Positions 15,722 to 22,651 of a stretch of DNA of 43,121 nt are shown here, one piece after another. The translations under genes and the position numbers were made by a program. Origin of the DNA: CAMBDS01 sp964355675. GTDB lineage: Bacteria > Electryoneota > AABM5-125-24 > Hatepunaeales > Hatepunaeaceae. The notes below the pieces were generated by a model, which saw nothing but the letters and a program-made list of their open reading frames with translations, made no database searches and was not told the origin of the DNA. The stretch is taken from positions 1 to 43,121 of the forward strand of contig CAYHEC010000027.1 of NCBI GenBank assembly GCA_964355675.1, written 5' to 3'. Within the stretch, counting starts at the first letter, position 1; every line of letters starts with the position of its first letter.

Positions 15722-18700
15722 ATGAATAAAACTATGAAGAAACAAATCCTTTTGGCGATCTTCTCGCTCGTTCTTGGAGCGGGAACGGCGTCTGCGCAAC
15801 TGAATGAACTCTGGAATCAAACGTATGGCGGTGGAAACTACGACCGGGGTTATGCAGTCGTTCGGATACCAGACGGCGGATACGCCATAGCGGGGAGCAC
15901 CAGATCCTTCGGCGCTGGCAACGATGATTTTTATCTGGTACGAACTAACTCTGTCGGAACCGTCCTCTGGACACGCACGTTCGGTGGAGCGGGCATCGAT
16001 GTTTGCTACGCTCTCGTCAGGACCAACGACGGTGGGTTAGCAATGGCTGGAGTCACTGCGACCGGAGGCGCAAACCAAGACAATTTCATGTTAGTCAAAA
16101 CCGACGCCAATGGCGACAACCCATGGACACGCACCTTTGGCGGAACACGATGGGAATCTTGTTACTCCCTCATCGAAACATCCGATCAAGGATTAGCTCT
16201 GGGTGGTTACACCACAACAGCCAATCCGGTTATTAATCTTGGGACAGCCTCCACTTTTGGCGTTCTGGCTGGCGCTTCAATACCGAACACGGGTTCGACG
16301 GTTATCAATGGGAATCTTGGCATTCATCCGGCAAGTTCTGTGACTGGCTTCGCTGGGGTTGGGGCGGGGGGCCCGGGAGTGGTCAACGGTGTTATACATA
16401 TAGCCAATGCGACAGCCGAGCAGGCTAAAGCCGACCTGGTAACTGCCTATACCGCAGCCGCTGCCCTGAACAATAATCCGACAAATGTGGACGCCGCAGA
16501 TCTCGGAGGGCAGACACTCACTGCCGGTCTTTATAGATCTGCATCAACACTTGCTATTTCAAATGCACATCTCACACTCAACGCGCAGGGCAATATCGAT
16601 GCGATGTGGGTCTTTCAGATGGGCTCGACACTGACCACCGCAGCGGGCAGCCAGGTAATTTTGACCAATGGGGCACAAGCCCGGAATGTCTTTTGGCAGG
16701 TTGGATCCTCCGCTACGCTGGGTACGAACTCGGTCTTCAAAGGAACCATACTCGCACTTACTTCTATTACAGCTACAACCGGGGCAACGATCGAGGGCCG
16801 TTTATTAGCACGAAATGGAACGGTTACTTTGGATGCCAATACTATAACCGTTCCCAGCGGTGGTAGTGAAGATTTCATGCTGGTCAAGACCGACGGCAAT
16901 GGTGACAATTCCTCAACTTTCACCTACGGCACTTCTGGTGGCGAACGGTGCATGTCGCTCATCCAGGCAACCGATGGGCAAATTGTGTTGGGTGGTTTCA
17001 CAGACGCCCAGGCTTTCGATTTCATGCTCATTAAAACCAACGCCAACGGCAGTGTAAACTGGACGCGGACGTTTGGTGGAGCCGGTTATGAGGACTGCCG
17101 TTCAATCATTCAGACGGCTGATGGCGGATTTGCGATGGGGGGCGTTACGAATTCAGTCGGCGCTGGAAGCTATGACTTCTGGATGGTAAAAACAGACGCC
17201 AACGGAGAGAACCCGTGGACACGAACATTTGGCGGAGCCAGTCAGGATTGGTTTCATACCATAATCCAGACTGCAGGTGGCGGTTACGCTCTGGTCGGCA
17301 AGACCGTCTCATTCGGAGCAGGCAGTTGGGACGCCTATTTGGTGATGACAAAGGTAAATGGCGATCTGGTTTGGGACCGAACATTCGGTGCGGCAGCTTA
17401 TGACCAGTGGAGCGACGTCATCGAAACGCCTGACGGCGGCTTTGCACTTGCCGGGAATACCGAATCTATCGGCGCTGGAAACAGCGATTTCTGGCTGATG
17501 AAGACTGGCGCAGGCGTCACAACCGTTCAGCCAAACTCCTATACGATGCTTGGCAGTCTGGTGCAGGGGAATTTTGATCTGGCGGCGTGGAGCGCTCTCA
17601 TGGGTACAGTCGGAACAGATTGGCGATTAAGTCAATGGAGTCACGCACACCAAGGGTATGTCCGTCTGGGTGAACTTGACCAAAGTGGCAACAATTGGGG
17701 CGATCCTGACGCCATGACGGCGGGCAAGGGCTTCTGGATTATTCACGATGGTCAAACCGCTGTGAACCTGCCGAATTCAGGCGTTGTGATCTCCACTGGG
17801 GCGGCTGTAGAAGCATCACTGAACATGGATTCAGATGGTGGAGGTAATGCGGTAAGAGGACTGACTATGCTTGCAAATCCCTTCCAAGTCCCTTGGAATT
17901 GGAACTCGGTTTCTTTGGTTCGTGCTGGTGGGGCAGAGGTTGCTATGGCTGATGTAGTCACCGCGAGTGCAATCAGTCCGTATGCCTACCAATACAGTCC
18001 CGGAGGAGGTTTTAACAACTATGCACCCAAGAGTTATACAGCCTCATTCAGCTTTGGACCAGGTGAGGGCTTCTGGGCGTTGACATTTGCCGCAAACTAT
18101 CAGGGTGATGCTCTGAATCTTCGCTTCAATACCCTTGGATTGCCAAATCCTACCGGTCTGGCAAATCAAAGCCCGGGCAGAGATGATCCAGACGGCTGGG
18201 AACTTTCAATGGAAATAGCTTGCTCAGACGGCATACACGGGACCAATGAAAATAAACTGGGATGCAAATCGAATTCAGTTGATGGCTTCGATGTTTGGGA
18301 CGCCTCTGAGTTTGGCTCACCCGATAATGCCTCTACTCAGCATTATTTCCCCCATCCTGAACAAGAGTTCGGTCGTGCCGGGATTTACACCTACGATTTC
18401 CGCAGTTTGGAATTCGATGGCCCCAAAGTCTGGAATTTCACCATCAGGGTATTGAACCTTGAGGACGAGACCTTTACGATGACTTATCCATCTGTCGAAG
18501 ATGTGCCGGATGAATACACCCTCGTTCTGAGAGACGTCGATAACGATCAGATTATCGGTGACATGCGTGAAGTATCGCAAATGACCTTCCGTTCAACCGG
18601 TAACGACATCCAACGACACTTCAGCGTGACTTGCACTCAAGGGATTGCAAGTGCGCCTGGTCAAGAACTTCTGCCAAGCCAGTTTGGAATAATTTCAGCT

Positions 18701-18940
18701 TATCCAAACCCCTTCAACAATGTAACCAAAATTACCTTTGGCTTGTTTGAAGCATCTCAGGTTTCGATAAGCGTGATAGACATAGTTGGACGTCAGATCG
18801 CAGTGCTCAGTCACGGACCTCAAACCGCCGGCGTTCACTCAGTGAGTTGGAACGCCAAAGGCGTCGAATCCGGGATTTATATTCTTCGACTGGAAGGCGG
18901 TAATAGAACTTCGACTCATAAACTGGTATTAGTTCGATGA
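15722..18940 (+). CDS. Sorted surface repeat protein with nested ice-binding-like (DUF3494) domain
   Basis: I choose ATG 15722 (1072 aa; ATG 15734 also possible) because the signal peptide MKKQILLAIFSLVLGAGTASA follows; an in-frame GTG at 15701 would only add residues. The N-terminal half is an array of about 55-residue repeats ('WTRTFGGAGYEDCRSIIQT', 'DGGFAMGGVT', 'DFWMVKTDANG'), propeller-like. After about residue 170 one repeat is interrupted by a complete ice-binding-like domain of about 205 residues ('STFGVLAGASIPNTGSTVIN', 'DLGGQTLTAGLY', 'NVFWQVGSSATLGTNSVFKG', 'IEGRLLARNGTVTLD'), then the repeat resumes. A beta-rich region and a type IX sorting domain ('AYPNPFNNVTKITFGLFEAS', final KLVLVR) complete it. 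Its TGA overlaps an ATG by 4 bp, and the candidate precursor peptide follows, so the two may be co-expressed. Adhesion or ice binding is inference. Confidence 0.88.
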   Translation: MNKTMKKQILLAIFSLVLGAGTASAQLNELWNQTYGGGNYDRGYAVVRIPDGGYAIAGSTRSFGAGNDDFYLVRTNSVGTVLWTRTFGGAGIDVCYALVRTNDGGLAMAGVTATGGANQDNFMLVKTDANGDNPWTRTFGGTRWESCYSLIETSDQGLALGGYTTTANPVINLGTASTFGVLAGASIPNTGSTVINGNLGIHPASSVTGFAGVGAGGPGVVNGVIHIANATAEQAKADLVTAYTAAAALNNNPTNVDAADLGGQTLTAGLYRSASTLAISNAHLTLNAQGNIDAMWVFQMGSTLTTAAGSQVILTNGAQARNVFWQVGSSATLGTNSVFKGTILALTSITATTGATIEGRLLARNGTVTLDANTITVPSGGSEDFMLVKTDGNGDNSSTFTYGTSGGERCMSLIQATDGQIVLGGFTDAQAFDFMLIKTNANGSVNWTRTFGGAGYEDCRSIIQTADGGFAMGGVTNSVGAGSYDFWMVKTDANGENPWTRTFGGASQDWFHTIIQTAGGGYALVGKTVSFGAGSWDAYLVMTKVNGDLVWDRTFGAAAYDQWSDVIETPDGGFALAGNTESIGAGNSDFWLMKTGAGVTTVQPNSYTMLGSLVQGNFDLAAWSALMGTVGTDWRLSQWSHAHQGYVRLGELDQSGNNWGDPDAMTAGKGFWIIHDGQTAVNLPNSGVVISTGAAVEASLNMDSDGGGNAVRGLTMLANPFQVPWNWNSVSLVRAGGAEVAMADVVTASAISPYAYQYSPGGGFNNYAPKSYTASFSFGPGEGFWALTFAANYQGDALNLRFNTLGLPNPTGLANQSPGRDDPDGWELSMEIACSDGIHGTNENKLGCKSNSVDGFDVWDASEFGSPDNASTQHYFPHPEQEFGRAGIYTYDFRSLEFDGPKVWNFTIRVLNLEDETFTMTYPSVEDVPDEYTLVLRDVDNDQIIGDMREVSQMTFRSTGNDIQRHFSVTCTQGIASAPGQELLPSQFGIISAYPNPFNNVTKITFGLFEASQVSISVIDIVGRQIAVLSHGPQTAGVHSVSWNAKGVESGIYILRLEGGNRTSTHKLVLVR

Positions 18941-18972
18941 GTTATCAAGAATCAAATACAAGAGAACTAACA

Positions 18973-19122
18973 ATGAATCAATCTACTGCATTCCCTGAGA
19001 ATTCTGTAGCGGATAAAACAATAGGGTTGGATTACCAACCGCCTGAGTTAATCGAGATCGATATGCTTGATGAGTCTGCCGTCGGATTTTCGGGACAGGA
19101 TGAGCCGTTTCCACCGGAGTAA
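18973..19122 (+). CDS. Candidate RiPP precursor peptide with lasso-type leader motif
   Basis: This 49-residue acidic peptide (start ATG 18973, AAGAGA upstream) could alternatively begin at ATG 18937, which overlaps the previous stop, giving 61 residues. It contains Y21-x-x-P24-x-L26, the motif that PqqD-like recognition elements bind in lasso leaders (YxxPxL). In lasso precursors Y, P and L lie at -17, -14 and -12. That register places the core start exactly at Gly38, giving GFSGQDEPFPPE. Ala sits at -2 instead of the usual Thr, and Asp at -8 instead of Gly. A PqqD-like gene follows 267 bp later. The function as precursor is inference from motif and context. The product need not be a lasso peptide, since the cyclase is absent; a ScmA-like cassette peptide is an alternative. 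Confidence 0.6.
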   Translation: MNQSTAFPENSVADKTIGLDYQPPELIEIDMLDESAVGFSGQDEPFPPE

Positions 19123-19160
19123 CATTAGTATCTGCTTGGTCAGAAAAGCGTAATAGGCCG

Positions 19161-19324
19161 CTCTCATACCGGCTTTCCAGACTGTGCGAGAATGTGAAAT
19201 GTGTGTCGCAGGGTGTCCTCACCCTGTGACAAATAATTGTATATTAGCAACTTGCCCGCAGGGTGAGGACACCCTGCGGCAGGGATGCTACATTCTCGGA
19301 CAGACCCTTTCGCCGGTATGAGAG
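19161..19324. repeat. 164-bp long inverted repeat (MITE- or BIME-like) between precursor and pqqD-like gene
   Basis: The arms match at symmetric offsets. CTCTCATACCGG at 19161-19172 mirrors 19313-19324. CGAGAATGT at 19187-19195 mirrors 19290-19298. CGCAGGGTGTCCTCACCCTG at 19207-19226 mirrors 19259-19278 exactly, and each of these last copies is itself a hairpin. No clear target duplication is seen. It may be a mobile element, an attenuator setting the precursor-to-enzyme ratio, or both. Confidence 0.8.
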
Positions 19325-19388
19325 GTGTTTGTAACGCATATAATTTCTATGATCGACTAACCTTTTTCAACTACAAGGCAATCTACCA

Positions 19389-19667
19389 ATGAAAGAAACT
19401 GACATATTTCGAACAAATCCATCTTTAATCATTCGCGACGATTTCGACGACTTTGCCATTCTTTTCGACCCACATAGTGGGAAGGCATTCGGACTTAATC
19501 CGGTTGGGGTGTTGATCTGGAATTTATTAAAGAATGAAGGCACTATCGATGGAATCATATCACAGGTAAAATCGAATTGCCACAACATCACCGGAAACGC
19601 AGAGCAAGATGTCTATGCATTTGTCGATAAGCTCGAGAAGAACGGACTTATAGGGAGGCGGATATGA
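19389..19667 (+). CDS. PqqD-like RiPP recognition protein
   Basis: This 92-aa protein of the PqqD family (PF05402) carries a winged-helix RiPP recognition element that binds precursor leaders and hands them to the modifying enzyme. Typical features are seen: an N-terminal strand pair ('PSLIIRDDFDDFAILFDPHSG', 'KAFGLNPVGVLIWNLL'), the helix 'TIDGIISQVKS', and the C-terminal 'DVYAFVDKLEKNGLIG'. AAGG lies 10 bp before ATG 19389. It overlaps the next gene by 4 bp (ATGA). Close relatives are the free-standing lasso B1 proteins and ScmD of the SynChlorMet cassette. The peptide at 18973-19122 is the obvious ligand. Confidence 0.85.
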   Translation: MKETDIFRTNPSLIIRDDFDDFAILFDPHSGKAFGLNPVGVLIWNLLKNEGTIDGIISQVKSNCHNITGNAEQDVYAFVDKLEKNGLIGRRI

Positions 19668-20497
19668 TGCCAACTGCCTCGCGTGCTTATCGCCTGAAAT
19701 TATCCAACGGTCAGGGCTGGAATATTCTTTCAGATGAGCCTAATCGTGCATGGACGGAACGATTTGCTTCTATCTTGAACCTTCCAACTGTCACTTCAGA
19801 GGAAGAGTCGTTCATGCTTACCTTTGTCCGAAATCAGGAAGGCAAATCTTTAAGAAATACTGAGATACATATCGAAGTACCTGCCAACCTGAATCGTAAA
19901 GCAAGCATTTACACGATGTGGAAGTCAGTATTACCGATTTATAAGCAAGCTATAACTGTGGGTGGTATTCCAGTCCATTCGGCGTTGATTGAGCATGAAG
20001 GGAAAGGATTCCTCCTTGCCGCTCCGGGAGGGACAGGAAAAACAACCTGTTGCAATCGACTCCCTGCTAATTGGAATGCCCGCTGTGATGATGAAACACT
20101 TCTGGTTTGGAACGGAGGTGGCAATTCTTATAACGGTCACCCCTTCCCTACCTGGAGTAATTTCTATATGGACCGTCCTCCTTGGGATTGGGAGGTGGAG
20201 CGCTGTTTGCCGGTAAACGGGATATTTTTCCTTCAGCAATCGAAGATCGATAGTGTTGAATTTCTCGGACAAGGCAAATCTGCCGCTCTGATCTATCAAG
20301 CATCAGCTCAAATTTGTCGACGCATGTGGAATGAACTGGATTTCAATCAAAGCGAAGAACTTAAGAAACACATTTTCTTGTTGGCTGGAAACGTTGCACG
20401 GCAAATACCAGCATTTATACTCAATGTCAGCCTTGATGGGATGTTCTGGGAGTTAATTGCAGATGTCTCTGCCTCTGCAGATCGTGTTAAGTCATGA
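19664..20497 (+). CDS. HPr-kinase-like P-loop protein (ScmC-type)
   Basis: This 277-aa protein has a Walker A motif 'AAPGGTGKTT' at about residues 119-129 after 'HSALIEHEGKGFLL', then 'NARCDDETLLVW' with the acidic metal-binding pair. 'HPFPTWSNF' and 'GIFFLQQSK' follow. This pattern fits the HPr kinase/ScmC family found beside PqqD-like proteins in the SynChlorMet cassette and in kinase-bearing lasso peptide clusters, where the homologue phosphorylates the C-terminal serine of the precursor. The only serine in the proposed core here is Ser40 (core position 3). The catalytic role is inferred. Start ATG 19664 overlaps pqqD by 4 bp, and the stop overlaps the next start by 4 bp. A second ATG one codon later would also serve. 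Confidence 0.8.
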   Translation: MMPTASRAYRLKLSNGQGWNILSDEPNRAWTERFASILNLPTVTSEEESFMLTFVRNQEGKSLRNTEIHIEVPANLNRKASIYTMWKSVLPIYKQAITVGGIPVHSALIEHEGKGFLLAAPGGTGKTTCCNRLPANWNARCDDETLLVWNGGGNSYNGHPFPTWSNFYMDRPPWDWEVERCLPVNGIFFLQQSKIDSVEFLGQGKSAALIYQASAQICRRMWNELDFNQSEELKKHIFLLAGNVARQIPAFILNVSLDGMFWELIADVSASADRVKS

Positions 20498-21168
20498 ATG
20501 AGAAATTAGTTCAAAAAAGGCTGGTTGCCCTCGGAGTAAATCATATCAACTCACTCTTTTACGTTGGAACGAGTATGTACCCTACATTACGTAATTTAGA
20601 TATTTTATCGATTTTACATTATGAAAGTAGTTTAGATATTGGAAGAGGTGATGTCATCGTATTCCGATCCAGAGCCAGCCATAGAATGATTGTCCACCGA
20701 GTGATTGCAATTGAAATCGAAGGGGTAAGGACTCGTGGAGATAATATGGGAATCGATGATTCATCGTTGACTTTATTCAATCAAATAATTGGTAAAGTTG
20801 ATTTTCTGGACAGAGGATTAAAATGCCTACCAGTAAACGGAGGATTTCCAGGAATGATAACTCATTACGTTTCTAAGCTCAGAAGAAAGCTGTACTATTT
20901 TAGAAAACTCAAATCATGGGCAAATTCGTTGATATACATTATTAATAATTCCAAACTCGTCAAATCATTTCTCACCCAAAATGATGAAATTAGAACATAT
21001 GTTTTCACCCACCCTGACCGCACCGTAATCAGGTCATTTCATTTGAATTCATTGAAGATAGCTCCAATATCCCGCCACTTTAACATACAAGGCACGGTTC
21101 GAACCACTGAAACGATTTCGAATGACGGGAAAAAATCAGAGACCAACCAGATTGAGGTTGCCTCCTAA
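20494..21168 (+). CDS. S26-type (ER/archaeal-like Ser-His) signal-peptidase-like protein
   Basis: This 224-aa protein has the S24/S26 fold: 'VGTSMYPTL' with nucleophile Ser27, 'RGDVIVF', then 'MIVHRVIAIE' with His68 where bacterial enzymes use Lys. 'RTRGDNMGIDD' supplies conserved acidic residues. The Ser-His arrangement is that of ER, archaeal and SipW-type signal peptidases. No N-terminal membrane anchor is seen. A hydrophobic stretch near 'SWANSLIYIINN' is weak, so it may act in the cytosol. It is coupled by ATGA to the ScmC-like gene and by a 1-bp overlap to the next. I infer it removes the leader of the peptide at 18973-19122, replacing the lasso B2 protease. The basic C-terminal 80 residues are unassigned. 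Codon use is AT-rich. Confidence 0.75.
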   Translation: MNEKLVQKRLVALGVNHINSLFYVGTSMYPTLRNLDILSILHYESSLDIGRGDVIVFRSRASHRMIVHRVIAIEIEGVRTRGDNMGIDDSSLTLFNQIIGKVDFLDRGLKCLPVNGGFPGMITHYVSKLRRKLYYFRKLKSWANSLIYIINNSKLVKSFLTQNDEIRTYVFTHPDRTVIRSFHLNSLKIAPISRHFNIQGTVRTTETISNDGKKSETNQIEVAS

Positions 21169-22430
21169 TGGATTTATCAAGAAATGACCTCCTGCTGATA
21201 GATGCGTTACAAATTTGTTTTGATGCCGAACGAATCGATAATATTCGAGAATTGAGCGAATTAGATTGGAATGGAGTGGTAGAAAACGCCATCGATCATG
21301 GCGTCAGTCCATTCATATGGCATCACATCAAACCCTTCGCCCAAGCTCTCGGTATTCCTCGAAGCGTTAACAATAAATTTTCCAATTTGTATCTTCGTAG
21401 TGTTGGTAAGGGAGAAGTAATTCGGAATCAGTTACATAGTTTGCTTCAACTGTTCGAACAGAATGGGTTCCCAGTTATTGTGGTAAAGGGAGCGTATCTG
21501 GCTGATAAGGTCTATCAGGATTTTTCAATTAGACCGATGACCGATATTGACATACTCATCAAGCCGGAAGACGCTCACAGCGTTGAGAATACATTGCTTG
21601 CATCGGGATATGGTGCATTAAAATCGACATCAGAACCGATAAGCAGTAACCATTATATCTACAAACCAATATGTAATGGCGTAAGAGTCGAGGTCCATAT
21701 TGACCTTAGATCAAGAGATAATGACAGATCTTTTGATATAAATGATATATGGCGCAGGTCAGTAGTAGCTACTATTGTTGGATGCAAGGCGCGTGCGCTT
21801 GGTTTGGAAGATTTGATTTTGTACCAGTGTTATCATCATTCCAAACATTTATTCAAGCATTTTGGCTTAAGATCACTCTGCGATCTCGCGTTGATTATAA
21901 AACACAACGCTGGTAATATAAACTGGGAACTTTTAGCCGAACGTTCTAAAGAGTGGCACGCGGAAAATAGCGTATATTTATCTATGGAGCTATTAAATAA
22001 GTATTTTCATATAACTGCCTCACCATCCTTTATGAAGAGCTTAAACCCGGGTGAACTCCGAATGTTTACTGCGGATTCATTCAGCAGAGATATATTTAAC
22101 AGTAAAAATAACAGTATAATAGACGAATCAACAGGCGAAGCTCCCAGAGTCGTCGATTTATTAAATAGTATTAATAATAACACTTTACTAAATCGTCTTC
22201 GCCTTGCTCTGTTTCCGCCAAACAAAGCTATCATCAAGCGATATAGAAATGAGATGCCTTCGCGTTCAATTCTTTACCTCTATGTTGTAAATATCAAACG
22301 GTTGATTGTTCGATACTTTCGAATCACTTTTAAATTATTGCTCAGAAATACTGAATTGGTAAAGAAAATCAAGAGCGAGACGATCTATCAAAAGATACAA
22401 ACCCAGAAAACGGAATGGCTTAAGATCTGA
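21168..22430 (+). CDS. NTP_transf_5-family nucleotidyltransferase
   Basis: This 420-aa protein of the uncharacterised nucleotidyltransferase family PF14907 has 'VIVVKGAYLADKVY' (Lys107) followed by 'IRPMTDIDILIKPED', with the metal-binding D126-x-D128 pair. The helical region after it contains 'HIDLRSRDND' and 'LILYQCYHHSKHLFKHFGLR', typical of the family. Homologues occur in lasso and other PqqD-associated peptide clusters, where nucleotidyl or other transfer to the peptide has been proposed but is not settled. It is the last gene of the operon, starting within the stop of the S26-like gene (TAATG). AT content is visibly higher than in the surrounding surface-protein genes, suggesting transfer of the operon's distal part. 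Confidence 0.82.
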   Translation: MDLSRNDLLLIDALQICFDAERIDNIRELSELDWNGVVENAIDHGVSPFIWHHIKPFAQALGIPRSVNNKFSNLYLRSVGKGEVIRNQLHSLLQLFEQNGFPVIVVKGAYLADKVYQDFSIRPMTDIDILIKPEDAHSVENTLLASGYGALKSTSEPISSNHYIYKPICNGVRVEVHIDLRSRDNDRSFDINDIWRRSVVATIVGCKARALGLEDLILYQCYHHSKHLFKHFGLRSLCDLALIIKHNAGNINWELLAERSKEWHAENSVYLSMELLNKYFHITASPSFMKSLNPGELRMFTADSFSRDIFNSKNNSIIDESTGEAPRVVDLLNSINNNTLLNRLRLALFPPNKAIIKRYRNEMPSRSILYLYVVNIKRLIVRYFRITFKLLLRNTELVKKIKSETIYQKIQTQKTEWLKI

Positions 22431-22599
22431 TGTAGAAGGATGAATTTTCGTAAATACCCACTTTTCAGATTGGTTGTGGTTATCAGGAAAAGTTCGAGAC
22501 TGTTATCGACAGCTTATCTCAGTTTATTGATATTGACTGGATACTCCCATTAGTTCAATTTTATATAATTAAATTACTTATCGATACTGTTTAGATATC

Positions 22600-22629
22600 A
22601 ACAAGGGCAGCCAAATGGCTGCCCTTGTT
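22600..22629. terminator. Bidirectional terminator between convergent genes
   Basis: AACAAGGGCAGCC pairs perfectly with GGCTGCCCTTGTT around AAAT. It lies 170 bp past the nucleotidyltransferase stop and 23 bp past the SBBP gene stop (22652, minus). A related but decayed copy lies at 2228-2256. Confidence 0.75.
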
Positions 22630-22651
22630 ATTACGATCTATTCTTCCACGC

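Noticed and set aside
19664..20497. True HPr kinase/phosphorylase regulating carbon use
   Set aside because: No HPr or PTS gene is nearby, and the HPFPTW and CDDET context with a PqqD partner fits the peptide-cluster subfamily.
18973..22430. Canonical lasso peptide cluster
   Set aside because: The leader motif and PqqD-like gene fit, but no asparagine-synthetase-like cyclase, transglutaminase-like protease or ABC transporter lies in the window, so a lasso product cannot be claimed.
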